Virus record (IMG/VR): IMGVR_UViG_3300028569_000016
Location: 41,877 to 105,876 of that record
Source: a virus
DNA: 64,000 nt
Reading direction: 5' to 3' (one strand)
Part shown: positions 1 through 7,222 of the stretch, piece by piece
How the letters are laid out: every line of letters begins with the position of its first letter
How positions within the stretch are numbered: position 1 is the stretch's first letter
Made by a program: the position numbers and the translations under genes
The notes under the pieces: model-generated
Database searches by the model: none
What the model was told of the DNA's origin: nothing
The model's input: only the letters and a program-made list of their open reading frames with translations

Positions 1-1029
1 GCAGATATTATTAAACGTAAAAATGGTCAATTTTCTATCAACAACAGCGAAACAGACTCTGCTGCTTTTACAAGTTTTGATGTTGGTAATTCAGAACACT
101 TACGAATAACGTCTTCAGGAAATGTTGGAATTGGCACCACGACACCAACAACTAAGCTTCATGTTGTGGGTGGTATTAGTGCTACTAGTGGTAATTTTAC
201 TAATACTTTACAAGTTAATAATGTTAATGTTAGCGTTAGTGGTCATACCCATACATCTTCTGATATAACTAATTTTAATACTAGTGTTAGTGGTTTATTA
301 CCAATTACTAATATAATTGCTGGAAGTGGAATTAATGTTGCTATTAGTGGAACAACAGCTATTATAACTGGTGATGATATTAGGTGGAATTTTTTATTAC
401 CGTCCGCGCCTACGGCCTTGACCGCAACTGTCGGAAACGCGCAAGTATCGCTGACGTGGACGGCACCGACCGGCGTGATTGCTCAGGCGCCGATCACGGA
501 CTACGTTGTTCAGTTCAGCAGTAACTCTGGATCGTCATGGACTACGTTCAGCGACGGAACATCCACGGCGACGAGTGCCACCGTGACGGGGCTGACAAAC
601 GGCACGGCGCATGTGTTCCGAGTCGCGGGCATCAACGGGATCGGCACTGGGGCGTATAGCACGGCGAGTGCTGCGGTGACGCCGAGTGTGCCTCCGCCTG
701 TCACATTAAACTCTGGCTCTGGTTCCGGCACTGCCGCAAGTAAGTGGAACCAATCCACCAGCCCGTGGCCCAATTGCGATTTTCAAGGACGTTTCATCAC
801 AGCTAATGCTACAGTGACTGTGCTAGTTGACAGCTACACCCAGGGCGACTCATGTGGCTGCGACGGGGAAAACTACTATACAATACAGCACAGAAACGCA
901 AGTAATGCTGTTCTTGTTAACGATTACAATCAGACTTTCAGCAACAGGTCGTTTACATTAGCCGCAGGTGACTACTTATATATTGACATAACATGTAATT
1001 TGCGCGGCTACAGAGCGTGGGTGCCATGA
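1..1029 (+). CDS. Tail fibre protein with C-terminal Fn3 module (5' partial)
   Basis: The frame is open from base 1, so the gene starts before the window; 342 residues are visible. Residues 40-55 contain the NVGIGTTTPTTKLHV motif common in phage tail fibres. A low-complexity Ser/Thr/Asn stretch with a GHTHTSSDITNF motif follows. Residues about 134-230 form a fibronectin type III domain (PSAPTALTATV ... LTWTAP ... VTGLTNGTAHVFRV). The last 100 residues are a Cys-containing beta-rich domain ending in RAWVP. The first ~365 bases are AT-rich like the rest of the phage, while the Fn3 part is GC-rich and belongs to a duplicated cassette. The stop codon overlaps the next start as ATGA. The role as a host-binding fibre is inferred from the family motifs and from the neighbouring adhesin genes. 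Confidence 0.75.
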   Translation, partial: ADIIKRKNGQFSINNSETDSAAFTSFDVGNSEHLRITSSGNVGIGTTTPTTKLHVVGGISATSGNFTNTLQVNNVNVSVSGHTHTSSDITNFNTSVSGLLPITNIIAGSGINVAISGTTAIITGDDIRWNFLLPSAPTALTATVGNAQVSLTWTAPTGVIAQAPITDYVVQFSSNSGSSWTTFSDGTSTATSATVTGLTNGTAHVFRVAGINGIGTGAYSTASAAVTPSVPPPVTLNSGSGSGTAASKWNQSTSPWPNCDFQGRFITANATVTVLVDSYTQGDSCGCDGENYYTIQHRNASNAVLVNDYNQTFSNRSFTLAAGDYLYIDITCNLRGYRAWVP

Positions 1030-1418
1030 TTGAACTTCCAGCAAGGCCAAACGAGATTCCGCACGTAGGCGAGAAGCAGCCATCCATCGCGCCGCCAGAG
1101 ACTGACACTCCTAAAGCGACGAGCTACGTCTGTAGGGTCTTTTTAGAAGCCGATAGATTCGGCAGCTTGACAACAAACTCTATTTGGTATCCGCCCGGTG
1201 GATTTATGGACTGGCACACCAACAGCGACAACCCCGGCAAGAGGTTGTATGTGTCATGGAGCGAAACCGGCGACAGCGGTATGAGGTGGTACAGAGACGG
1301 AGAGGTTGTTGACGACCCCGACCAGCCGGGATGGAACGTCAGGATTTTCGAAACGCCTCAGTGGCACATGGTATATGCGAACTGCTGGCGGTTTAGTGTT
1401 GGGTGGAAAGTAGATTAG
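1026..1418 (+). CDS. Fibre-associated 130-aa protein, copy A; possible beta-helix dioxygenase-like fold
   Basis: The start ATG at 1026 overlaps the upstream stop (ATGA), which implies translational coupling; a longer in-frame GTG at 1017 exists but lacks this logic. The protein has a Pro-rich N-terminus and then a Trp/His-rich core: GGFMDWHTNSDNPGKRLY, SGMRWY and WHMVYANCWRFSVGW. The order HxN ... H ... R is reminiscent of the metal- and oxoglutarate-binding pattern (HxD...H...R) of double-stranded beta-helix dioxygenases, with Asn replacing Asp. That assignment is a guess. Its tight linkage to the Fn3 module, conserved in both cassette copies, suggests the two products act together at the fibre tip. 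Confidence 0.6.
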   Translation: MIELPARPNEIPHVGEKQPSIAPPETDTPKATSYVCRVFLEADRFGSLTTNSIWYPPGGFMDWHTNSDNPGKRLYVSWSETGDSGMRWYRDGEVVDDPDQPGWNVRIFETPQWHMVYANCWRFSVGWKVD

Positions 1419-1421
1419 ATA

Positions 1422-1442
1422 GGTGTATTATTAGGTATTAGA
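1422..1442 (+). promoter_or_regulatory. Recurrent intergenic motif GGTGTATTA...TATTAGA (copy 1)
   Basis: GGTGTATTA at 1422-1430 is followed by TATTAGA at 1436-1442. The same pair lies at 2661-2681 (within the repeat) and, outside the repeat, at 4492-4510; a shorter relative, GGTGTATAA, is at 7169-7177. All lie in short gaps ahead of structural genes, so a late promoter or RNA-processing signal is possible. Confidence 0.35.
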
Positions 1443-1453
1443 AAGTCATTATT

Positions 1454-1504
1454 ATGTCATTATCATATAACAATTCAATCTTAGCTCAAAAAGACACCGA
1501 GTGA
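1454..1504 (+). pseudogene. Truncated fibre leader (16 codons), remnant of the 2693 gene start
   Basis: ATG at 1454 opens MSLSYNNSILAQ, the same N-terminus as the intact gene at 2693, but the frame hits TGA after 16 codons. It sits exactly at the right edge of cassette copy A. I read it as a broken gene left by the duplication or by cassette replacement. Confidence 0.6.
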
Positions 1505-1572
1505 AGATATACTATCAGCGTAATAATAGTTCCAACATAGCCATTTCTGATTATAGTACTTAAGGAATAATT

Positions 1573-2268
1573 ATGCCTCTTTCAAGAATACAAACAACTT
1601 TATTGTCTGGTGATGATATTAGGTGGAATTTTTTATTACCGTCCGCGCCTACGGCCTTGACCGCAACTGTCGGAAACGCGCAAGTATCGCTGACGTGGAC
1701 GGCCCCGACCGGCGTGATTGCTCAGGCGCCGATCACGGACTACGTTGTTCAGTTCAGCAGTAACTCTGGATCGTCATGGACTACGTTCAGCGACGGAACA
1801 TCCACGGCGACGAGTGCCACCGTGACGGGGCTGACAAACGGCACGGCGCATGTGTTCCGAGTCGCGGGCATCAACGGGATCGGCACTGGGGCGTATAGCA
1901 CGGCGAGTGCTGCGGTGACGCCGAGTGTGCCTCCGCCTGTCACATTAAACTCTGGCTCTGGTTCCGGCACTGCCGCAAGTAAGTGGAACCAATCCACCAG
2001 CCCGTGGCCCAATTGCGATTTTCAAGGACGTTTCATCACAGCTAATGCTACAGTGACTGTGCTAGTTGACAGCTACACCCAGGGCGACTCATGTGGCTGC
2101 GACGGGGAAAACTACTATACAATACAGCACAGAAACGCAAGTAATGCTGTTCTTGTTAACGATTACAATCAGACTTTCAGCAACAGGTCGTTTACATTAG
2201 CCGCAGGTGACTACTTATATATTGACATAACATGTAATTTGCGCGGCTACAGAGCGTGGGTGCCATGA
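1573..2268 (+). CDS. Fn3-module fibre protein with a different N-terminus
   Basis: 231 residues. The first 11 residues (MPLSRIQTTLL) are unlike the first copy; from SGDD onward the protein is identical to the C-terminus of the 1-1029 product, including the Fn3 domain (residues about 20-120) and the Cys-containing terminal domain. A good ribosome site (AAGGA, 7 bases before ATG) precedes the gene. It therefore looks like a stand-alone expression of the fibre-tip module on a new leader. Leaders resembling MPLSRIQ are common in phage structural proteins, so it may attach to the virion through a short anchor. The stop overlaps the next ATG. Confidence 0.75.
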   Translation: MPLSRIQTTLLSGDDIRWNFLLPSAPTALTATVGNAQVSLTWTAPTGVIAQAPITDYVVQFSSNSGSSWTTFSDGTSTATSATVTGLTNGTAHVFRVAGINGIGTGAYSTASAAVTPSVPPPVTLNSGSGSGTAASKWNQSTSPWPNCDFQGRFITANATVTVLVDSYTQGDSCGCDGENYYTIQHRNASNAVLVNDYNQTFSNRSFTLAAGDYLYIDITCNLRGYRAWVP

Positions 2269-2657
2269 TTGAACTTCCAGCAAGGCCAAACGAGATTCCG
2301 CACGTAGGCGAGAAGCAGCCATCCATCGCGCCGCCAGAGACTGACACTCCTAAAGCGACGAGCTACGTCTGTAGGGTCTTTTTAGAAGCCGATAGATTCG
2401 GCAGCTTGACAACAAACTCTATTTGGTATCCGCCCGGTGGATTTATGGACTGGCACACCAACAGCGACAACCCCGGCAAGAGGTTGTATGTGTCATGGAG
2501 CGAAACCGGCGACAGCGGTATGAGGTGGTACAGAGACGGAGAGGTTGTTGACGACCCCGACCAGCCGGGATGGAACGTCAGGATTTTCGAAACGCCTCAG
2601 TGGCACATGGTATATGCGAACTGCTGGCGGTTTAGTGTTGGGTGGAAAGTAGATTAG
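2265..2657 (+). CDS. Fibre-associated 130-aa protein, copy B
   Basis: Amino-acid identical to the 1026-1418 product, with the same ATGA coupling to the Fn3 gene in front. Conserved features are the DWHTNSD and WHMVYANCWRF segments. Keeping the pair Fn3 module plus this small gene intact in both copies points to a joint function such as chaperoning or decorating the fibre tip. The catalytic idea given for copy A is speculative and applies equally here. Confidence 0.6.
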   Translation: MIELPARPNEIPHVGEKQPSIAPPETDTPKATSYVCRVFLEADRFGSLTTNSIWYPPGGFMDWHTNSDNPGKRLYVSWSETGDSGMRWYRDGEVVDDPDQPGWNVRIFETPQWHMVYANCWRFSVGWKVD

Positions 2658-2660
2658 ATA

Positions 2661-2681
2661 GGTGTATTATTAGGTATTAGA
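2661..2681 (+). promoter_or_regulatory. Recurrent intergenic motif GGTGTATTA...TATTAGA (copy 2)
   Basis: Identical to 1422-1442 because it lies inside the duplicated cassette. It sits 12 bases before the ATG at 2693, which has no obvious Shine-Dalgarno sequence. Confidence 0.35.
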
Positions 2682-2692
2682 AAGTCATTATT

Positions 2693-2893
2693 ATGTCACT
2701 ATCATATAACAACTCAATACTAGCTCAAACTATTAGTGTTAGTGGATCTAATACTAATGTTAGTGGAGTTTTAACTGCTACTAGTGGAAATTTTACTAAT
2801 AATTTGTCTATTGGAACCAATTCTTTGACAACAACTAACACACTTAATATAATAAATAGTTCAAATCTTTATTTATGGTCTAATTTCAGATAG
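2693..2893 (+). CDS. Short tail-fibre stub protein
   Basis: 66 residues: the MSLSYNNSILAQ leader followed by Ser/Thr/Asn-rich fibre-like sequence (VLTATSGNFTNNLS) closely related to the upstream region of the 1-1029 fibre, ending NLYLWSNFR. It carries no C-terminal module. It could be a minimal fibre trimer, a fibre gene that lost its tip, or the acceptor site into which Fn3 cassettes are placed. No clear ribosome site is visible, so translation may depend on the upstream gene. Confidence 0.5.
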   Translation: MSLSYNNSILAQTISVSGSNTNVSGVLTATSGNFTNNLSIGTNSLTTTNTLNIINSSNLYLWSNFR

Positions 2894-2902
2894 GAGATTA
2901 TC

Positions 2903-3286
2903 ATGGCAGCTAGTCCAGTTTTCGCAGTTACTCCAAGAATAGGAAACGTATCAATAGCTACTGCTGAAGCTAGTTATACAGCACCAACAAATTTTGGAAC
3001 TTTAATAACAGGAGCAGCAACAGGAACACGAATAGCAGAAATAGTAGTAAAGATGGCCGCAACTAGTGCTGCTGCTATTGTTAGAATATTTTTATATGAT
3101 GGTACCACATACTGGCATTTTGACGAAATAACAGTTACCGCAGCCACAGGATCAGCAACTGTTCAACAAAACAGAGTATCTACTACGTATAATAATCTAA
3201 TACTACCAAGTGCGTCATGGTCAGTAAGAGTAACAACATCAGTATCTCAGGTTACTCATGTTACAGCCTTAGGAGCAGATCTATAA
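2903..3286 (+). CDS. Phage structural or adhesin-associated protein, 127 aa
   Basis: Preceded by a TAGGAG ribosome site. Ala/Thr/Val-rich, beta-strand pattern throughout (TPRIGNVSIATAEASY, ATGTRIAEIVVKMA, VRIFLYDGTTYW), with no Cys and no signal peptide. Short proteins of this composition are frequent beside tail-fibre genes in environmental phages, where they are presumed virion components. The TAATG junction overlaps the next gene by one base. No function can be assigned beyond probable virion surface protein. Confidence 0.6.
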   Translation: MAASPVFAVTPRIGNVSIATAEASYTAPTNFGTLITGAATGTRIAEIVVKMAATSAAAIVRIFLYDGTTYWHFDEITVTAATGSATVQQNRVSTTYNNLILPSASWSVRVTTSVSQVTHVTALGADL

Positions 3287-4152
3287 TGAATCAAGGTATT
3301 TATGCAATTGGAAGTGCCACAATAGCTTCGGTACCATATGGCGTTAATGGTATTCCTCTACCCTCTATTATTTCAGTATTGGTTGTTGGTGGTGGAGGAG
3401 GTGGCGGAGGTGGATTATTTTCCGGAAATCCAAATTTTCGTGGAGCGGCTGGAGGAGCAGGAGGTTTTATAGAATCTTTGTATATAATATCTTTGGGAAC
3501 TAGCTATACAGTAACTATCGGGGCTGGGGGTTCCGGTTCGCATGCAACAGGATTAAAGGGAGGCGACAGCTTATTCTCAACTTTTACTGCTGTTGGAGGT
3601 GGTGGTGGTGGAGGCTTTTATTATAGTGCCAATGGTAATACTCCATCATATTGGAACTCATCAATGGGTGGTATAGGTGGCTCTGGCGGAGGAGCAGCAA
3701 TAACTGGAAATATGCCTGTTGCAAATTCTATAGGAGGAAGAGCAATATTAGGACAAGGAAATGTTGGAGGAAGTGGTTTTTACAGTGCTACTGGTCCAGT
3801 TCATTTTGTTGGTGGTGCGGGAGGGGCTGGTAGTGCTGGTGGAAATGCATCTTCTGGTGGTAACGGCACGGCGGGGACTGGCAAGGCATCAACATTAAAT
3901 AACGTTACATATGCGGCTGGCGGAAGTTTGTCCTCTGGAGCTAACGCAAGTGTTAATACAGGTAACGGAGGAAACAATAATGGATCAACCACTTTTAATG
4001 GAACAAACGGAGGTTCTGGTGTTATCGTTGTAAGATTTAACAACGCTCTAAACATTAGATTAGGTGTTGGCTTGACATATGCCTCAATAATATCTGGCTC
4101 AGACAGGATTATTACAATCACAGCAGGAACAGGTACTGTTACTTTTTTTTAA
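3286..4152 (+). CDS. Glycine-rich tail-tip adhesin
   Basis: 288 residues from the ATG at 3286, chosen because it overlaps the preceding stop (TAATG); an earlier in-frame start would overlap the upstream gene by 70 bases. After a short N-terminus, LVVGGGGGGGGG opens a long series of poly-glycine runs separated by short loops (GGAGGAGGFIE, GGGGGGGFYYS, GGSGGGAA, GGAGGAGSAGG). This is the signature of glycine-rich phage receptor-binding domains, in which poly-Gly II helices pack into a sandwich and the loops contact the host, as in the T-even gp38 adhesins. The last 50 residues are non-glycine and beta-like. Loop variability would be expected to set host range. Confidence 0.75.
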   Translation: MNQGIYAIGSATIASVPYGVNGIPLPSIISVLVVGGGGGGGGGLFSGNPNFRGAAGGAGGFIESLYIISLGTSYTVTIGAGGSGSHATGLKGGDSLFSTFTAVGGGGGGGFYYSANGNTPSYWNSSMGGIGGSGGGAAITGNMPVANSIGGRAILGQGNVGGSGFYSATGPVHFVGGAGGAGSAGGNASSGGNGTAGTGKASTLNNVTYAAGGSLSSGANASVNTGNGGNNNGSTTFNGTNGGSGVIVVRFNNALNIRLGVGLTYASIISGSDRIITITAGTGTVTFF

Positions 4153-4163
4153 AGGATTACTAC

Positions 4164-4478
4164 ATGGCACATTATGCATTTTTAGACGAAAATAATATTG
4201 TTAGTGAAGTTATAGTTGGTAAAAATGAAAATGAAGATGGTATTGATTGGGAAAAATACTATGGAGAATTTAGAGGACAAACTTGTAAACGAACTTCATA
4301 TAATACGGTTGGCGGAGTTCACAACAATGGCGGAGTTCCATATAGAAAAAATTATGCGGGGATAGGTTATCTTTTTAGAGAAGACATAAATGCTCCAGAA
4401 GGAGCTTTTGTTGCACCTTGTCTCGGAGATGATTATGTTTTAGACGAAAATACTGGACTGTGGATAATTAAAAGTTAA
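4164..4478 (+). CDS. Conserved phage protein of fibre modules, 104 aa
   Basis: Begins MAHYAFLDENNIV and contains GEFRGQTCKRTSYNT, GGVHNNGGVPYRKNYAGIGY and a C-terminal APCLGDDYVLD segment. This combination is recognisable from many cyanophage and other environmental phage virion gene clusters, where its role is unknown but it accompanies fibre genes. A GGATT ribosome-site-like sequence precedes the ATG. It closes the fibre block before a 63-base gap. Confidence 0.65.
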   Translation: MAHYAFLDENNIVSEVIVGKNENEDGIDWEKYYGEFRGQTCKRTSYNTVGGVHNNGGVPYRKNYAGIGYLFREDINAPEGAFVAPCLGDDYVLDENTGLWIIKS

Positions 4479-4491
4479 CTAGTCAATATAA

Positions 4492-4510
4492 GGTGTATTA
4501 AAGTATTAGA
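4492..4510 (+). promoter_or_regulatory. Recurrent intergenic motif GGTGTATTA...TATTAGA (copy 3)
   Basis: GGTGTATTA at 4492-4500, then TATTAGA at 4504-4510, in the gap before the neck-gene block. This is an independent occurrence outside the duplicated cassette. A TATAAT-like TATATAAT follows at about 4517. A role in late transcription is possible. Confidence 0.35.
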
Positions 4511-4541
4511 TATTCCTATATAATTTAAAAGGGGTCAAAAT

Positions 4542-5072
4542 ATGAGCTGGCAAGCAGAAATACCCATTATTGTAAGAACCCTTATTAATGACTTGGATCA
4601 AAATAATCAAAATTACTCGGACGAAAGACTTCTGCAAGTCATAGCCGTAGCAGCTAAATATGTTCAGTTTGATATATCTTTAGAAAGTAATTATATAATT
4701 GATGTTGTTAATTTAAATATATCTCCAGATCCCACAGCGAATGATGATAGTCTTTTTATTAGTCTAACCGGTCTCAGGGCTGCTTGCATTATTGATCAAA
4801 GTGCTCTTAGAACCAAAGCAGCATTAGAAGGAATAAGAGCATCTTTAGGTCCAGCGCAATTATCTGTTGCTGGTAGTCTTGCTGGCTTTGACTTAATTTT
4901 AGAGAAGGGTCCGTGTGCTGCTTATAAAGAATTTATAGCCTATTGGGATGTTAAAGAAGCAACTGCTGTTAGGGCGATTCTCAGTCCGTTTGCTGGAAAT
5001 AAATTTGATCCAACTTATTTACAGTCTTCGGATCTACCAGCCAGAAGCACAAGAGATGGATTTTACTCATGA
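4542..5072 (+). CDS. Neck or head-tail connector candidate, 176 aa
   Basis: Preceded by AAGGGG ten bases before ATG. Starts MSWQAEIPIIVRTLINDL and has SDERLLQVIAVAAKYVQFDI, then a beta-like ISPDPT segment and a helical C-terminus. Proteins with this N-terminus occur in marine phage genomes among head-tail connector genes, but I cannot place it in a named family. Position ahead of the tail tube genes fits a neck protein. The stop overlaps the next start (ATGA), so it opens a coupled run of three genes. Confidence 0.55.
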   Translation: MSWQAEIPIIVRTLINDLDQNNQNYSDERLLQVIAVAAKYVQFDISLESNYIIDVVNLNISPDPTANDDSLFISLTGLRAACIIDQSALRTKAALEGIRASLGPAQLSVAGSLAGFDLILEKGPCAAYKEFIAYWDVKEATAVRAILSPFAGNKFDPTYLQSSDLPARSTRDGFYS

Positions 5073-5572
5073 ATTTAGATTTAACACCATTTAAAGCCCT
5101 TTATAACGATGCTATAGATAATCTATTATCAAGCACAGGACTGACCACCCCATGTAAACTTATATTTGAGTCTACTAAATTACAGCAATGTCCTAATTGT
5201 ATTTATGATACTATTACTAAAAAATCATCCAATAGATATAAATCTGGTGGACCGATTAATTTTAGCAATGGCCAAGCATGTCCTTATTGTCTTGGAGTGG
5301 GCACAACATCTAATTCGCTAGCAGAAGAGTCCGTATACTTTGCTTTAATAATAAACTCTAAAAATTTTCTTGGAACAGTAAATACCCCAGACATAGTTGC
5401 CCAAACAATTTGTAATATAGATTATCTATCTAAAATACGTCAATGTTCGAAAATTATTTTTAATACTGATATAGCTGGCCTTAGTAATAATATTTTTATT
5501 AGAAGTAATGAGCCACAACCAGTGGGTCTCGGAGATAATCGATATATTTTTACTAATTGGAAAAGACCATGA
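5069..5572 (+). CDS. Zinc-binding neck or connector candidate, 167 aa
   Basis: Two Cys pairs, CPNC (residues about 42-45) and CPYC (about 71-74), separated by a Lys/Ser/Gly-rich loop, form a probable zinc-binding knuckle. The rest is mixed alpha/beta. It is translationally coupled on both sides by ATGA overlaps to the 4542 and 5569 genes. A head-closure or connector function is inferred from position only. Confidence 0.55.
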   Translation: MNLDLTPFKALYNDAIDNLLSSTGLTTPCKLIFESTKLQQCPNCIYDTITKKSSNRYKSGGPINFSNGQACPYCLGVGTTSNSLAEESVYFALIINSKNFLGTVNTPDIVAQTICNIDYLSKIRQCSKIIFNTDIAGLSNNIFIRSNEPQPVGLGDNRYIFTNWKRP

Positions 5573-6207
5573 CGTATCTTCATATTAATATATTAGAGTC
5601 TAATGATGAAATTAGTCAAAAAATATTAAAAGCTTTATTACCAGAAGTTACTAAATATTTTAATAAAGCATTTAATCAGTGTAAAAAAGAAATTGCTACT
5701 ATTGTTAGTAATGCTATTGTAAGCTCACCAGAATATCAGTCAATAATGTCTGGTAAGCTAAAATATGAATTTGGTTTGCCAGATTCTGGTAGTAGACTAT
5801 CATCTATTCTATCTTTCTGGAAATATTTAGACATACAATATGATAAACCTAAAATTATTAAAAATCAAATTAATAGCTATTTTACTTTATCTATGATCAG
5901 ATCTGATTACTCCGACGTTTTATCATCAGCAGCAGCAGTTTTTAAAACAGAAAAAGGTAGTGATCTTGCATGGTTACAATGGTTATTATTATTTGGGGAT
6001 AAAGTAATTATAAAAGATTATTCTGTAGAGATGGGGCCAAATCCCAGATCAAGAACAGGTAATGCTATTATGGTTGGAAATACAAGAGGTAGATGGAGTG
6101 TTCCTCCAGAATTTTCTGGTACGGCACAAAACAATTGGATCACAAGAGCCATAGATAGTGTAGATAGTGATATTAACGAACTATTAAATAAATGCCTAAA
6201 GGTTTAA
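5569..6207 (+). CDS. Tail-completion or neck protein candidate, 212 aa
   Basis: The ATG at 5569 overlaps the preceding TGA; a start four codons earlier would lie inside the upstream gene. The C-terminal half has RSRTGNAIMV, GRWSVPPEFSGT and NWITRAIDS, a pattern I associate with phage tail-completion-like proteins in which a basic loop precedes WxVPPxFxGTxxxN. The N-terminal half is helical. No cysteine cluster or membrane segment is seen. The job is likely to join head and tail, by position. Confidence 0.5.
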   Translation: MTYLHINILESNDEISQKILKALLPEVTKYFNKAFNQCKKEIATIVSNAIVSSPEYQSIMSGKLKYEFGLPDSGSRLSSILSFWKYLDIQYDKPKIIKNQINSYFTLSMIRSDYSDVLSSAAAVFKTEKGSDLAWLQWLLLFGDKVIIKDYSVEMGPNPRSRTGNAIMVGNTRGRWSVPPEFSGTAQNNWITRAIDSVDSDINELLNKCLKV

Positions 6208-6214
6208 ATTTTAT

Positions 6215-7162
6215 ATGGTAGCTGGAGATGAAAAATTCACTGGAGTATCCTCCATAAATGACTATTTACTTATTTCTAACCTAGAAAATAATCTACATTC
6301 ATTTTTAGACTGGGGATTTTTAAACATTGGCGGATTTATTAATGTGAGTGGGGCTACTACTGATTATAGCTCTAATCCTAACCAGTTAGGCATTGTGATA
6401 GACCCTAATTATAATGATGGTCAAGTATGGCAGACTAGGCATTTTAATTGGGTGTGGGAATCTGGCATAACTTTTGGATCCTCTTCTCCCTCAATGATAA
6501 CGTCAGTTAGTGTGGACGGCACTATAGTAAATAGTAGTAATTATATATTAGACTATATGAATAGTAGAGTAATTTTTAATACAGCTATCCCAACAGATAG
6601 TATTGTTACTATGAATTACTCCTACAAGCTTGTTCAGATACACAAGTCATCTGATATTGCAGCTGCTACGTGGAAACAATTTGAATTAGATATGGCTAAC
6701 GACACCGCTCAATTTGATGATAATACCGGGGAATATGCTATTTTTGCACAGAATAGGATCCAGTTACCTTGTGTTATTATAGAAACTATTCCTAGGAGTG
6801 AATCTAAGCCATATCAATTAGGAAATAAATCACTAAGAACATATCAAGATATTCTATTACGTGTGGTAGCATCAAATATGAGCCATCGTAATTCTATAGC
6901 TGATATTATTAGATTACAAGATGATAAAGTTATATGGCTATATGATACTAATACTATTATTGGCGCTAATATTTTACCATTTAATTTTAATGGATCATTA
7001 AATAGTAATAGATTAAATTATGGTCAAATCGTTAATGATAATGCTTATCGCTGGAAAAGCTGTCATTTGAAAAATTTTATTATCTCAGAAGTAGAGTCAC
7101 GATATTATTTTGAAGAGGTTAGAATACGTATTACAGCTGAAATTATTTTTGATAATATTTAA
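6215..7162 (+). CDS. Virion structural protein, possible tail terminator, 315 aa
   Basis: Soluble, beta-rich protein without signal peptide. It contains an early GGFINVSGAT segment, a central VDGTIVNSSNYILDY / RVIFNTAIPTDSIVTMNYSY stretch resembling a small beta sandwich, and a C-terminal VRIRITAEIIFDN. It sits directly before the tail tube genes, where tail terminator genes often lie. The predicted start has only a weak AAGG signal upstream. Function is not recognisable from motifs. Confidence 0.5.
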   Translation: MVAGDEKFTGVSSINDYLLISNLENNLHSFLDWGFLNIGGFINVSGATTDYSSNPNQLGIVIDPNYNDGQVWQTRHFNWVWESGITFGSSSPSMITSVSVDGTIVNSSNYILDYMNSRVIFNTAIPTDSIVTMNYSYKLVQIHKSSDIAAATWKQFELDMANDTAQFDDNTGEYAIFAQNRIQLPCVIIETIPRSESKPYQLGNKSLRTYQDILLRVVASNMSHRNSIADIIRLQDDKVIWLYDTNTIIGANILPFNFNGSLNSNRLNYGQIVNDNAYRWKSCHLKNFIISEVESRYYFEEVRIRITAEIIFDNI

Positions 7163-7178
7163 GCATTTGGTGTATAAA
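7149..7178 (+). promoter_or_regulatory. Candidate sigma70-like promoter before the tail tube genes
   Basis: TTGATA at 7149-7154, an 18-base spacer, and TATAAA at 7173-7178 just after the end of the 6215 gene. It also contains the GGTGTATAA variant of the recurrent intergenic motif. It would give a separate strong transcript for the abundant tail tube protein. Confidence 0.45.
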
Positions 7179-7222
7179 ACAAATAGTGTTACCACAGTTT
7201 CAACTTAAATGGAGATTTTATT

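Larger units (their letters stand above)
368..1459 (+). repeat. GC-rich fibre cassette, copy A of a direct repeat
   Basis: This ~1.09-kb segment recurs at 1607-2698 with a constant offset of 1239 bases. The one difference noticed inside the coding part is A at 465 versus C at 1704, a synonymous change. It holds the Fn3 module, the 130-residue downstream gene and the leader of the following fibre gene. Base composition is clearly richer in G+C than the flanking fibre genes, suggesting acquisition from another source before duplication. Confidence 0.95.
1607..2698 (+). repeat. GC-rich fibre cassette, copy B of a direct repeat
   Basis: Second copy of the cassette at 368-1459. Sequence identity starts at the shared CTGGTGATGATATT and stops just after ATGTCA, where copy A and copy B diverge with a few mismatches and then fully. 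Near-identity at synonymous sites means the duplication is recent, or recently homogenised, or an assembly artefact. Confidence 0.95.
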
